Assembly: GCF_020531965.1 (NCBI RefSeq) | Contig: NZ_JAJAWH010000007.1 | Coordinates: forward strand, 62,001 to 126,000 | Length of the DNA: 64,000 nucleotides | Direction of reading: 5' to 3' | Origin: Pseudorhizobium xiangyangii | GTDB taxonomy: Bacteria; Pseudomonadota; Alphaproteobacteria; Rhizobiales; Rhizobiaceae | Shown: piece by piece, positions 54,518-63,438 of the stretch | Position numbering within the stretch: the first letter of the stretch is position 1 | How the letters are laid out: each line of letters begins with the position of its first letter | Notes under the pieces: model-generated | The model's input: the letters and a program-made list of their open reading frames with translations, nothing else | Databases searched by the model: none | Told to the model about the DNA's origin: nothing | Made by a program: the position numbers and the translations under genes

Positions 54518-54533
54518 TTAACCTGAGGGTTAT
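54518..54533. promoter_or_regulatory. PcaQ box between pcaD and pcaQ
   Basis: TTAACC-TGAG-GGTTAT on the plus strand; the minus strand reads ATAACC-CTCA-GGTTAA, an exact match to the ATAACC-N4-GGTTAA motif described for PcaQ in S. meliloti. It lies 72 bases upstream of pcaD and only five bases before the pcaQ start codon, so it covers the pcaQ ribosome site. Confidence 0.88.
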
Positions 54534-54538
54534 GGCTC

Positions 54539-55465
54539 GTGATCGACTCCCGCGTAAAATTTCGTCATCTGCATACATTTCTGGAGGTTGCGCGGCAGAA
54601 GAGTGTCGTCAAGGCCGCCAGCATCCTGAATATCAGCCAGCCGGCGGTGACTAAGACCATTCGCGAACTGGAAGAGGCGCTGGGGGTGGCGGTATTTGAG
54701 CGGGATGGCCGCGGAATTCGCATAACGCGATATGGGGAAGTCTTTCTACGCCATGCGGGGGCATCACTTACAGCGTTGCGACAGGGGATCGATTCCGTTT
54801 CCCAGGAGATATTCGACGCCGCAGTGCCCGTGAGGGTAGGGGCGCTGCCGACTGTTTCAACCCGCGTCATGCCACGCGCAATGTCATTGTTTCTCCCCGA
54901 GAAGACCGGCAGCCGCATCAAGATCGTTACGGGCGAGAACGCCGTTCTTCTGGAGCAGTTGCGCGTCGGGGATCTCGACCTCGTCGTCGGACGCCTGGCG
55001 GCACCGGAGAAAATGACCGGCCTGTCCTTCGAGCACCTCTATTCAGAGCGGGTGGTCTTTGCGGTTAGAGCCGGACATCCCTTGCTCGATGGCCGACAAT
55101 CCGTGTTCGAGGGTATCGCCAGTTACCCGATCCTGATGCCGACACGCGGCTCGATCATCCGGCCGTTTGTCGAGCAGCTGTTGATCGCCAACGGCGTCGC
55201 CAATCTGCCAACCCAGGTGGAGACGGTTTCCCATGCGTTCGGACGGGCCTTCGTGCGCTCGAGCGATGCCGTCTGGATCATTTCAGAAGGCGTGGTGGCC
55301 GGCGATATCGCCGAGGGACTGCTGGCTGTGCTTCCAGTCGACACCAGCGAGACAAAAGGCCCCGTCGGACTGACGCTGAGAGCCGATGTCACGCCATCCG
55401 CACCCCAGGCAATCCTCATGCAGACAATTCGGCAAGCCGCCAACGAAATATTCCCAAAGCGCTAG
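54539..55465 (+). CDS. pcaQ: LysR-type activator of protocatechuate genes
   Basis: PcaQ activates pcaDCHGB in response to beta-carboxy-muconate. The 308-residue protein starts from a GTG at 54539 (MIDSRVKFRHLHTFLEVARQ, the standard PcaQ N-terminus); the ATG at 54532 is in another frame. The helix-turn-helix is SVVKAASILNISQPAVTKTI followed by RELEEALGV. The effector domain covers residues 90-300. It is divergent from pcaD, with the PcaQ box between. Confidence 0.94.
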   Translation: MIDSRVKFRHLHTFLEVARQKSVVKAASILNISQPAVTKTIRELEEALGVAVFERDGRGIRITRYGEVFLRHAGASLTALRQGIDSVSQEIFDAAVPVRVGALPTVSTRVMPRAMSLFLPEKTGSRIKIVTGENAVLLEQLRVGDLDLVVGRLAAPEKMTGLSFEHLYSERVVFAVRAGHPLLDGRQSVFEGIASYPILMPTRGSIIRPFVEQLLIANGVANLPTQVETVSHAFGRAFVRSSDAVWIISEGVVAGDIAEGLLAVLPVDTSETKGPVGLTLRADVTPSAPQAILMQTIRQAANEIFPKR

Positions 55466-55490
55466 AATGACCCTGCAATCTGCGACCGCG

Positions 55491-56555
55491 TCACGCCACC
55501 TGCGGTGTCATCAAGATAGACTGACGCCGCAGCAGCATCCCATAGAGGTCGCGCGGTTCGTCCGGATCGGCCAACAGGTCCAGTTCCGCGAAATGCTTCG
55601 TGCCCTGGAGCTTGTCATAGACGTAGCGTAACGCAGAGAAGTCTTCCGTCGCAAAGCCGACACTGTCGAAAAGCGTGATTTGACGGGTATCGGCCCTGCC
55701 ATCCGACAGACCGGCGATGACACGCCACATCTCCGTGACCGGGTGGTTCGCGTCGAGTTGCTGGATTTCCCCTTCGATGCGGGTCTGCGGCGGATATTCC
55801 ACGAAAATGCCGGAGCGCAGCAGGATATCGCGGTGCAATTCCGTCTTGCCAGGGCAATCGCCACCAACCGCATTGATGTGGACCCCCGGCCCAATCATGT
55901 TGTCAGTGAGGATGGTGGCATTCTGCTTGTCGGCCGTTGCCGTTGTGATGATGTCTGCCCCCTCGACCGCTTCTTCGGCGGTCCGACACGCGGTGATGGT
56001 CATACCCAGCCCTGCAAGGTTACTCCTGCATCGCTCTGTGGCTGACGGATCGATGTCGAAAAGGCGGAGGTTATCGACGCCCAGCAGCGCGTGGAAGGCG
56101 CGAGCCTGGAATTCGCTTTGCGCACCGTTGCCGATCAGCGCCATGGTCCGGGCATTGGCTGGAGCGAGATAGCGAGCGGCCACGGCAGACGTTGCTGCCG
56201 TTCTCAGTGCAGTGAGGATCGTCATTTCCGACAACAACAACGGGTAACCGTTGTCGACATCGGCGAGCACCCCAAATGCGGTGACGGTCTGCCTGCCTGA
56301 CCGGGTATTTTTCGGATGGCCGTTGACATACTTGAAGCCATAGAGCCGCCCATCACTCGTTGGCATCAATTCGATAACGCCCTCGGCCGAGTGAGAGGCG
56401 ACGCGTGGGGTTTTGTCGAAGTGCTCCCAGCGGCGGAAATCCTCCTCAAGATACTCCGAAAGCTCGACCAGGAACGTATCTATGCCGATTTCGAGCACGA
56501 GATCCATCATGTGCTCGACACTGACGAAGGGTACGAGGTTCAGGCTTTTCGACAT
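55491..56555 (-). CDS. ocd: Ornithine cyclodeaminase
   Basis: Ocd converts ornithine to proline and ammonia. The 354-residue protein has SEMTILTALRTAATSAVAAR, the dinucleotide site MALIGNGAQSEFQARAF, TATADKQNATIL and VHINAVGGDCPGKTEL, all typical of the ornithine cyclodeaminase/mu-crystallin family at full length. Its ATG shares one base with the arginase stop (TGATG), so the two enzymes form an arginine to ornithine to proline route. It converges with pcaQ across 25 bases. Confidence 0.93.
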   Translation of the reverse strand: MSKSLNLVPFVSVEHMMDLVLEIGIDTFLVELSEYLEEDFRRWEHFDKTPRVASHSAEGVIELMPTSDGRLYGFKYVNGHPKNTRSGRQTVTAFGVLADVDNGYPLLLSEMTILTALRTAATSAVAARYLAPANARTMALIGNGAQSEFQARAFHALLGVDNLRLFDIDPSATERCRSNLAGLGMTITACRTAEEAVEGADIITTATADKQNATILTDNMIGPGVHINAVGGDCPGKTELHRDILLRSGIFVEYPPQTRIEGEIQQLDANHPVTEMWRVIAGLSDGRADTRQITLFDSVGFATEDFSALRYVYDKLQGTKHFAELDLLADPDEPRDLYGMLLRRQSILMTPQVA

Positions 56556-57475
56556 CAGTAGCTCCTGGTCGGTCGGTCGAGGACTTTGCGGCCCATCAGG
56601 CTGGCCGTCAGATCGACGAGCAGCGTCGCAGTACGGCCACGCTCATCGAGGAAGGGGTTTAGCTCCACCAGATCAAGGCTTGAGACCAGGCCACTGTCGT
56701 GCAGCATTTCCATCACCAGATGGGCCTCGCGGAAGCTCGCCCCACCCGGCACCGTTGTGCCAACTGCGGGCGCAACCGTCGGATCCAGAAAGTCGACGTC
56801 GAGGCTGACATGCAGCAAACCACCAGCCTCAGCCACGCGATCGAGAAAGGTCCGCAGCAGGACTGCAATGCCATGCTCATCAATCGTGCGCATGTCGTGA
56901 ACAGTAATTTCCGTGGCGTTGAGAGCAGCCCGCTCCGCCGGGTCGACGCTTCGGATACCGATCATGCAGACATTCGAGGTCGCGACCGCTACCGCCAGCG
57001 GAGGAAAATAGCCGTCAAAACCGTTGCCGCCGGTAAAATAGGCGACCGGCACGCCATGGAGATTGCCGCTCTCCGTCGTGTCCAGAGAATGCAGGTCGGT
57101 ATGAGCGTCCAGCCAGAGAACGAAAAGTGGGCGGCCTATCTCGGCAGCTCGTCGTGCCATCCCTGACACGGTTCCCGCAGATAGCGAGTGATCGCCACCC
57201 AGGAAGATGGGCATCCCGTCGCCACTTTCCCGATAGGCGGCATCGGCGAGTATGCCTGTCCAGGCGGAAATCTTATCGAGATTCTGGATAACATCATTCG
57301 GATGAAGTTCCACCTTGCCCGTTGGGGCAGAGAGGTTGCCGAGGTCGCTCACTTCATGGCCTAGACCACTGAGAGCTGCCGCCAGACCTGCAACGCGCAA
57401 CGCACTTGGGCCCATTTCACAACCGAGCTGAGACGCCCCTTCCTGGAGCGGAACCCCGATCAACTTGCAATGCAT
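56555..57475 (-). CDS. Arginase
   Basis: Arginase hydrolyses arginine to ornithine and urea. The 306-residue protein has the manganese-binding motifs IFLGGDHSLSAGTV, LWLDAHTDLHSL and LDVDFLDPTVAP, with EGASQLGCEMGPSALR at the N-terminus. AAGGAG precedes the ATG at 57475 (six codons inside the longest frame). It is named arcA or rocF in different genomes. It is coupled to ocd and divergent from an Lrp-type regulator, the arrangement known for arginine-induced catabolism in Agrobacterium and rhizobia. Confidence 0.94.
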   Translation of the reverse strand: MHCKLIGVPLQEGASQLGCEMGPSALRVAGLAAALSGLGHEVSDLGNLSAPTGKVELHPNDVIQNLDKISAWTGILADAAYRESGDGMPIFLGGDHSLSAGTVSGMARRAAEIGRPLFVLWLDAHTDLHSLDTTESGNLHGVPVAYFTGGNGFDGYFPPLAVAVATSNVCMIGIRSVDPAERAALNATEITVHDMRTIDEHGIAVLLRTFLDRVAEAGGLLHVSLDVDFLDPTVAPAVGTTVPGGASFREAHLVMEMLHDSGLVSSLDLVELNPFLDERGRTATLLVDLTASLMGRKVLDRPTRSY

Positions 57476-57587
57476 TTGAGTCTCCTTTCGCAATAGACAC
57501 CATGGCCACCCGGCGGATCGAACAGCAAGAATTGCCGAATGATCGGATTGTTGTTATCAAAACGGCAGCGAAATTGGACGATTTGGC

Positions 57588-58025
57588 ATGGATGCTCTCG
57601 ACGAAAAGCTGATTACGCTGCTGCGCCACAATGCCAGGCGCAGTATTTCCGATATCGCCATCGACCTGGGCACCTCCCGGGCTACAGTGCGCGCCCGCAT
57701 GGAAAAGCTGGAAAGAAACGGCAGCATCATCGGCTATACGGTGATCCTGCGTGCTGATGCGGTAGAGCTGCCTGTTCGCGGTATCATGATGATCGAGATC
57801 GAGGGGCGAGTGACAGATCGGGTCATCACTGCCCTCGGGGCATTTCCGGAAATCTCGTCCGTTCATACCACCAATGGTCGCTGGGATCTGATCGTCGAGC
57901 TTGGTGCCGCCACTCTAACCGATTTTGACGGTGTCCTGCGTCGTATACGCTTGATGCCCGGCATAACCGCCAGTGAAACCAACCTCCTGCTCGCCACGCC
58001 CAGAAGCACGAAAGCCCGGCTGTAG
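57588..58025 (+). CDS. Lrp/AsnC-family regulator, probably of arginase and ocd
   Basis: A 145-residue Lrp/AsnC regulator. The DNA-binding part is MDALDEKLITLLRHNARRSI and SDIAIDLGTSRATVRARMEKLE; the C-terminal RAM domain has PVRGIMMIEIEGRV, IHTTNGRWDLIVEL-like SVHTTNGRWDLIVEL and ITASETNLLLATPR. It lies divergent from the arginase gene, 112 bases apart, and most likely activates it in response to arginine or ornithine. A GC-rich hairpin overlaps its stop codon. Confidence 0.88.
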   Translation: MDALDEKLITLLRHNARRSISDIAIDLGTSRATVRARMEKLERNGSIIGYTVILRADAVELPVRGIMMIEIEGRVTDRVITALGAFPEISSVHTTNGRWDLIVELGAATLTDFDGVLRRIRLMPGITASETNLLLATPRSTKARL

Positions 58026-58033
58026 TGCCGGGC
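58014..58033. terminator. Hairpin at the end of the Lrp-type gene
   Basis: GCCCGGC (58014-58020) pairs with GCCGGGC (58027-58033) around a six-base loop that contains part of the stop codon. No T run follows. It lies between convergent genes and may act as a weak bidirectional terminator. Confidence 0.4.
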
Positions 58034-58065
58034 CCTTGGCGCCATTGAACTATAGATACCCACTA

Positions 58066-58404
58066 CTAGGCGGCCGCCCTGCTCAACTCAGGAAACATCC
58101 GGCCCATGTCATCCAGGTTCTTGCAGACGACGTTTTCGGCACGCAGGGTGACTGCAATGTTGTCTGCAACATTGAGGGTTTCTTCGAAGCGGACGGGAAT
58201 TGGCTCGCCGCTCTTCCTCAGCAGCAACGCCTCATGCCGGAAGCCATGCTTGAGCAGCCAGTCGCGTGGCGCCGTCAGGCTTAGAGCGACATGGATCGTC
58301 CCGTCGTCTTCCTTGCTGGCCTTCAGCTTATAGCTCACCGGCGAGCGATCGCCCTGGATGTCGATTTCACCCGGATAGCTGGTCTGCGTGAGATGTTCAC
58401 TCAT
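58066..58404 (-). CDS. Hypothetical protein
   Basis: A 112-residue protein starting MSEHLTQTSYPGEIDIQGDR. It alternates beta-rich blocks (SPVSYKLKASKEDDGTIHVA, LSLTAPRDWLLKHGF and PIPVRFEETLNVADNIAVTL) and ends with a Cys-containing segment VVCKNLDDMGRMFPEL. No signal peptide or membrane helix. I do not recognise the family. GGAGGAG 10-11 bases before the ATG at 58404 supports the start. It is divergent from the glycerate kinase gene and convergent with the Lrp-type gene. Confidence 0.65.
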   Translation of the reverse strand: MSEHLTQTSYPGEIDIQGDRSPVSYKLKASKEDDGTIHVALSLTAPRDWLLKHGFRHEALLLRKSGEPIPVRFEETLNVADNIAVTLRAENVVCKNLDDMGRMFPELSRAAA

Positions 58405-58538
58405 GCTTTCGTGCTCCTCCGTTACTGTCACGCAGGGACAACCCACCATATGCGGCTTTGTTCCAGCCCCGGCGAGCCACGGTTGACGGGCACCTTCGCA
58501 ACGTGCTCGAAAGACTTTACGGAAGCGGGGGGTGCATC

Positions 58539-59795
58539 ATGAACGATCGGGATCTGCTGGCGAGCCTGTTTAACGCTGCAGTTGCCGCGGCTGACCCGGT
58601 GGAGGGTATCCGCAGGCACCTCCCGACGCCACCAAAGAGCGGCAAAACCGTCGTCGTGGGGGCAGGCAAGGGTGCGGCGCAGATGGTTGCGGCACTTGAG
58701 GGCCTGTGGGAAGGACCTCTTTCCGGTCTTGTCGTGACGCGCTACGGCTACGGCTGCTCCACCCGGGTCATCGAAGTGATCGAGGCAGCACATCCAGTGC
58801 CCGACGCCGCTGGAATGGCGGGCTCCAGGCGATTGATTGAAGCGATCCACGGCCTGAGCGAAAACGATCTGGTGATCGCGCTGATCTGCGGCGGCGGCTC
58901 CGCACTCTTGCCGGCCCCCCCACCAGGCGCCACACTGGCCGACGAGATCGCATTGAACGAACAGCTGCTCGCTTCGGGAGCGCCGATTTCTGCCATGAAC
59001 GTGGTGCGCAAGCATCTGTCTACGATCAAGGGCGGACGGCTGGCGGCGGCGACCAAGGCGCGGGTGGTGAGCATGATCGTGTCCGACATACCCGGAGACA
59101 ATCCCGCCTTCGTCGCCTCCGGCCCCACCATAGCGGATGCCACGACGCGACATGACGCACTGGACATCGTGGCGCAATACCGGCTCGATTTGCCCGACAC
59201 GTTGGTTGCCCATCTCAACTCACCGGCCGCCGACGCACCTCTTCCCGACGACCCGATCTTCGCACGCAACGAACAGCACATCATTGCATCGGCCGGCGTA
59301 TCACTGGAGGCAGCAGCCGACATGGCGCGTCACCACGGGCTGACCCCTCACATTCTTTCAGATTCGATAGAAGGCGAAGCCCGCGAAGTCGCACTCATGC
59401 ATGCTGCAATCGTCCGTGAAATGATCGCCCGCGACCGACCATTCCGCAGGCCAGGCATCCTGCTGTCCGGTGGGGAAACGACGGTCACCTTGCGCAGCAA
59501 GGGAGGGCGCGGAGGGCGCAACGGAGAATTTGCTCTCGCCCTCAGCCTGGCAATTGATGGCCAAAGCGCCACAGCACTTGCAGCCGATACTGACGGCATC
59601 GATGGATCTGAATCGAATGCCGGTGCATTTGTCGATGGCACTACGGCGCGACGCCTGCGGTCCGCCGGTTTGGACGGTCGCCGGCTGCTTTCGGAAAACG
59701 ACAGTTTCACTGGCCTGGATAAAATTGGCGATCTCTTCGTCACCGGACCGACCGGCACCAACGTCAACGACTTCCGGGCAATTCTGGTGCGCTAA
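58539..59795 (+). CDS. Glycerate 2-kinase, class II (MOFRL/GckA-TtuD family)
   Basis: A 418-residue protein of the GckA/TtuD family, which phosphorylates glycerate to 2-phosphoglycerate; older annotations call it hydroxypyruvate reductase. Motifs: VVGAGKGAAQMVAALEG, ALICGGGSALLPAP, KHLSTIKGGRLAAA, SDIPGDNPAFVASGPT, and the C-terminal MOFRL domain with LLSGGETTVTL, GGRNGEFALALSLA and TDGIDGSE. The ATG at 58539 follows GGGGGG. It lies inside the aromatic cluster with no obvious link. Its last 32 bases overlap the end of the AraC gene on the other strand. Confidence 0.9.
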   Translation: MNDRDLLASLFNAAVAAADPVEGIRRHLPTPPKSGKTVVVGAGKGAAQMVAALEGLWEGPLSGLVVTRYGYGCSTRVIEVIEAAHPVPDAAGMAGSRRLIEAIHGLSENDLVIALICGGGSALLPAPPPGATLADEIALNEQLLASGAPISAMNVVRKHLSTIKGGRLAAATKARVVSMIVSDIPGDNPAFVASGPTIADATTRHDALDIVAQYRLDLPDTLVAHLNSPAADAPLPDDPIFARNEQHIIASAGVSLEAAADMARHHGLTPHILSDSIEGEAREVALMHAAIVREMIARDRPFRRPGILLSGGETTVTLRSKGGRGGRNGEFALALSLAIDGQSATALAADTDGIDGSESNAGAFVDGTTARRLRSAGLDGRRLLSENDSFTGLDKIGDLFVTGPTGTNVNDFRAILVR

Positions 59796-60678
59796 TGTCG
59801 TCGCCAAACTTGAGACGCTCGGCACGGCGATAGTTTCCAGGTGTCAGTCCGGTGCGATGCCGAAAACAACGCGAGAAGTAGGCGGGATCGGAAAACCCGA
59901 GACTACCGGCGACCTGCTGAATGCTTGCCGGAGTGAAGACCAATGCCCGGCGGGCTTCATCGATGACTCGTGCCATGATCAGGTCATGCACCGTTGACCC
60001 TGTCACCTCGCGCACCAGGCGACTGAGATGGGTCGGCGAAAGACCAAGGAGGCGAGCGTATCCCTCCGCCGGCATCTGATCGCGGAAATGTCGGGCAATC
60101 AGCCCTTTCAATGCCTCGACGCGGTTTCGCTTTACGTCCCCATACGCGTTTTCCGTTACAGGACGGGCCGCGCGGCCCACCAGGAGGATGGCGGCGGTGA
60201 GATAGGCTTCCAACAGATCGTTGCGGCTGTTGCGCCGTTCGTCGAACTCCTCGGCGATCCGGCGGATCGTGGCGTCGAGATAGGCTTGGTCTTCGCCCTC
60301 GAGCGCTACCACTTGTGGCGCCCACAGACCGCCTCCCGTACTCTTTGATGAGCCAGCTGTTGCCCGCAACTGGTCGGCAACGACCGTAACCACGAAGCCC
60401 TCGACATCCTGCGAAAAGCGATATCCGTGACTAACGCGCGGAGGCATGATGACGACGCATGGAGGCACAAGCGCCGTCGCATTGCCCTTGAACAGGGCAT
60501 CGCCCGATCCGGTTCGAATGTACAAGAGCTGGAAGAAATTCTCATGCCTATGAAGCCCGATTTCCCAGTGATGGGCACTGCTCCGGGCAGCGATCGTTTC
60601 ACAATGCACCCAGAATTCCGGGCGCTCAGCCCGCTGCTCGCCGTAAAGGCCGTATGTTGGAACGGAAACAGCACCCAT
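59764..60678 (-). CDS. pobR: AraC-family regulator, probable PobR
   Basis: A 304-residue AraC-type regulator. The N-terminal cupin-like sensor has HHWEIGLHRHENFFQLLYI and MPPRVSHGYRFS. The C-terminal pair of helix-turn-helix motifs reads MPAEGYARLLGLSPTHLSRL and IQQVAGSLGFSDPAYFSRCF. It is divergent from pobA with 110 bases between, the arrangement of AraC-type PobR proteins that activate pobA with 4-hydroxybenzoate. The ATG at 60678 was chosen since the conserved MGAVSVPTYGLYGE begins there. Confidence 0.86.
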   Translation of the reverse strand: MGAVSVPTYGLYGEQRAERPEFWVHCETIAARSSAHHWEIGLHRHENFFQLLYIRTGSGDALFKGNATALVPPCVVIMPPRVSHGYRFSQDVEGFVVTVVADQLRATAGSSKSTGGGLWAPQVVALEGEDQAYLDATIRRIAEEFDERRNSRNDLLEAYLTAAILLVGRAARPVTENAYGDVKRNRVEALKGLIARHFRDQMPAEGYARLLGLSPTHLSRLVREVTGSTVHDLIMARVIDEARRALVFTPASIQQVAGSLGFSDPAYFSRCFRHRTGLTPGNYRRAERLKFGDDISAPELPGSR

Positions 60679-60785
60679 CGTCAGCCCTCGATCAATGTTC
60701 GTTTTGTCCCACAAGATGACGGAAAAGTCCATTTCAGCCGGCGTTCCCGCGAACTAGCATTTCTCAAGTGCGTTCGGGAGGATGA

Positions 60786-61958
<1,173 letters not shown>

Positions 61959-61964
61959 AGAGAA

Positions 61965-62375
61965 TCAGGGGTCGGTATAGCCGATGGCACGAAGACGTAT
62001 CTCCCGTCCGGCGGGATCCTGCGCAAATATGACTCCACCGTTGGCCTTTGAATTGCCCGGCACGTAATCGAAGGTTACCTCGGCGGTTTCTGCCGGGCGC
62101 CCCGCCTCCATGATCTCCGCTCGGACCACGACAGCCGCGGCTGTGGTGGTCCCTTGGTTGGAGATTTCAAATTCCACCCGGTGTCCTCCCTCAACCACCG
62201 TAATTGCGCGCACCTGCGAGCGAAAGCTTGGGGCCGTCACCTCTTGGACGAGGGCCTCCCCTGCAATCCATGCGACCATCCCCAGGATCAGGACCGCCGA
62301 CACCGCCCCGGTCATCCATTCGATCCAATGCGGCTGCTGTGTTTCGGTATGACGGTTTTTCGAGGTGGTGGTCAT
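61965..62375 (-). CDS. Membrane-anchored protein of unknown function (TIGR02588-like)
   Basis: A 136-residue protein with a short cytoplasmic N-terminus, one membrane helix (about residues 18-41, WIEWMTGAVSAVLILGMVAW) and an extracytoplasmic beta-rich domain (VEFEISNQGTTTAAAVVVRAEIM, AEVTFDYVPGNSKANGGVIF, REIRLRAIGYTDP). I associate it with the uncharacterised TIGR02588 family, whose genes occur next to TIGR02587 membrane proteins, as here (7 bases apart). The domain looks like a small immunoglobulin-type sandwich. Function unknown. It ends 7 bases from the pobA stop. Confidence 0.72.
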   Translation of the reverse strand: MTTTSKNRHTETQQPHWIEWMTGAVSAVLILGMVAWIAGEALVQEVTAPSFRSQVRAITVVEGGHRVEFEISNQGTTTAAAVVVRAEIMEAGRPAETAEVTFDYVPGNSKANGGVIFAQDPAGREIRLRAIGYTDP

Positions 62376-62382
62376 GGAAACC

Positions 62383-63270
62383 CTAAAGGATAAGTCGCGC
62401 AGCGGCGGCGCCTATGGAAGCCGGAAAGCCCAGCACAATTGCGAATGTGAGAATTTGCCCGAAAGCCACGTCGTCCAGCCGGCCGAACGTCCACAAGACA
62501 TAGAGGCTGATCGCGATGGCGACGACATATCCCGGCAACGTGAAACGGATAAAGGCGTGCCAGCCAGGCGTTTCTTTCGTCAGTTCATGCGTGCCACGAA
62601 AGGCGACCGCATAGACAAATCCATGCATCAGAACGATGGATAGGACGAGCAGCGCGATTGCATGCCAAGGCGTCATCTTGAACGCGATCAGGATGATCTC
62701 CTCGGTTGGTGCCACGTTCAGGCTGAGGAACAGCGCGCCAACCGCCATCATGAAGAGTTCGCGGCCATAGCCTGTGCTGACCTCGCTTCCTTTATTCTCC
62801 TCATCCTGCTGCTCGCTCTTATCCAACTCACCACCGAGTTGCGAACGCCCCAGGAGTGCGCCGATACTGGCTGGAACCGCCTGTATCGCGATCTTTCCGA
62901 GAACTTCCATCAACAGCATGTCCGGCCGGATACTGCCGAACAGGGTCAAAACCAGCGCGCTCATGACGAGTGCAATCCCATAGGCAATCGTGGCGTCCCG
63001 TATCGCCTCACGCCATGTGAACGTTTCTTCGAAACCAACCCGATGGGCGAGCAGGATGAGCAGAGGGATGTTGGCGATCAACAGAAGGAGCAGGCGGTAC
63101 CGTTCGATGTAAAAACCAAGGAACCAGAGCTCCATCGTCATCAACATGGGAACGCCGAAGATCAGCGCTCCCGCCGCGCCACGGCCAAGCCCGATCAGAA
63201 ATCGGCGCGCTTCATCGGGATCCCGCTCCCCTCTCGAAACGGTTCCTGCCACGGCCACATCCTCGTCCAT
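62383..63270 (-). CDS. Eight-helix integral membrane protein of unknown function (TIGR02587-like)
   Basis: A 295-residue protein with about eight membrane helices. Distinctive blocks are GAAGALIFGVPMLMTMELW, YRLLLLLIANIPLLILLAHR, a short charged loop rich in Glu, Asp and Gln near residues 150-165 (SEQQDEENKGSE), then SLNVAPTEEIILIAFKMTPW with two adjacent Glu inside or next to a helix, and a Gly/Pro-rich last helix. It matches what I know as TIGR02587, always paired with TIGR02588. No mechanism is known. First gene of a two-gene minus-strand unit. Confidence 0.75.
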   Translation of the reverse strand: MDEDVAVAGTVSRGERDPDEARRFLIGLGRGAAGALIFGVPMLMTMELWFLGFYIERYRLLLLLIANIPLLILLAHRVGFEETFTWREAIRDATIAYGIALVMSALVLTLFGSIRPDMLLMEVLGKIAIQAVPASIGALLGRSQLGGELDKSEQQDEENKGSEVSTGYGRELFMMAVGALFLSLNVAPTEEIILIAFKMTPWHAIALLVLSIVLMHGFVYAVAFRGTHELTKETPGWHAFIRFTLPGYVVAIAISLYVLWTFGRLDDVAFGQILTFAIVLGFPASIGAAAARLIL

Positions 63271-63438
63271 AACGTTGATCTACCTTTAGTTAGCTTGGTC
63301 GCGAACCGCGTCAAGGGACCGACAATCCTTGAGCGAATGCCATGGCCCGATCCGTCGCCATAGGGATGTTGCGAGCTTTGCCACCGGGTGTTTTTGCTCT
63401 AGAACAATTCGAGGGTGCCGTGTCTTGCGGGGAGCGCG

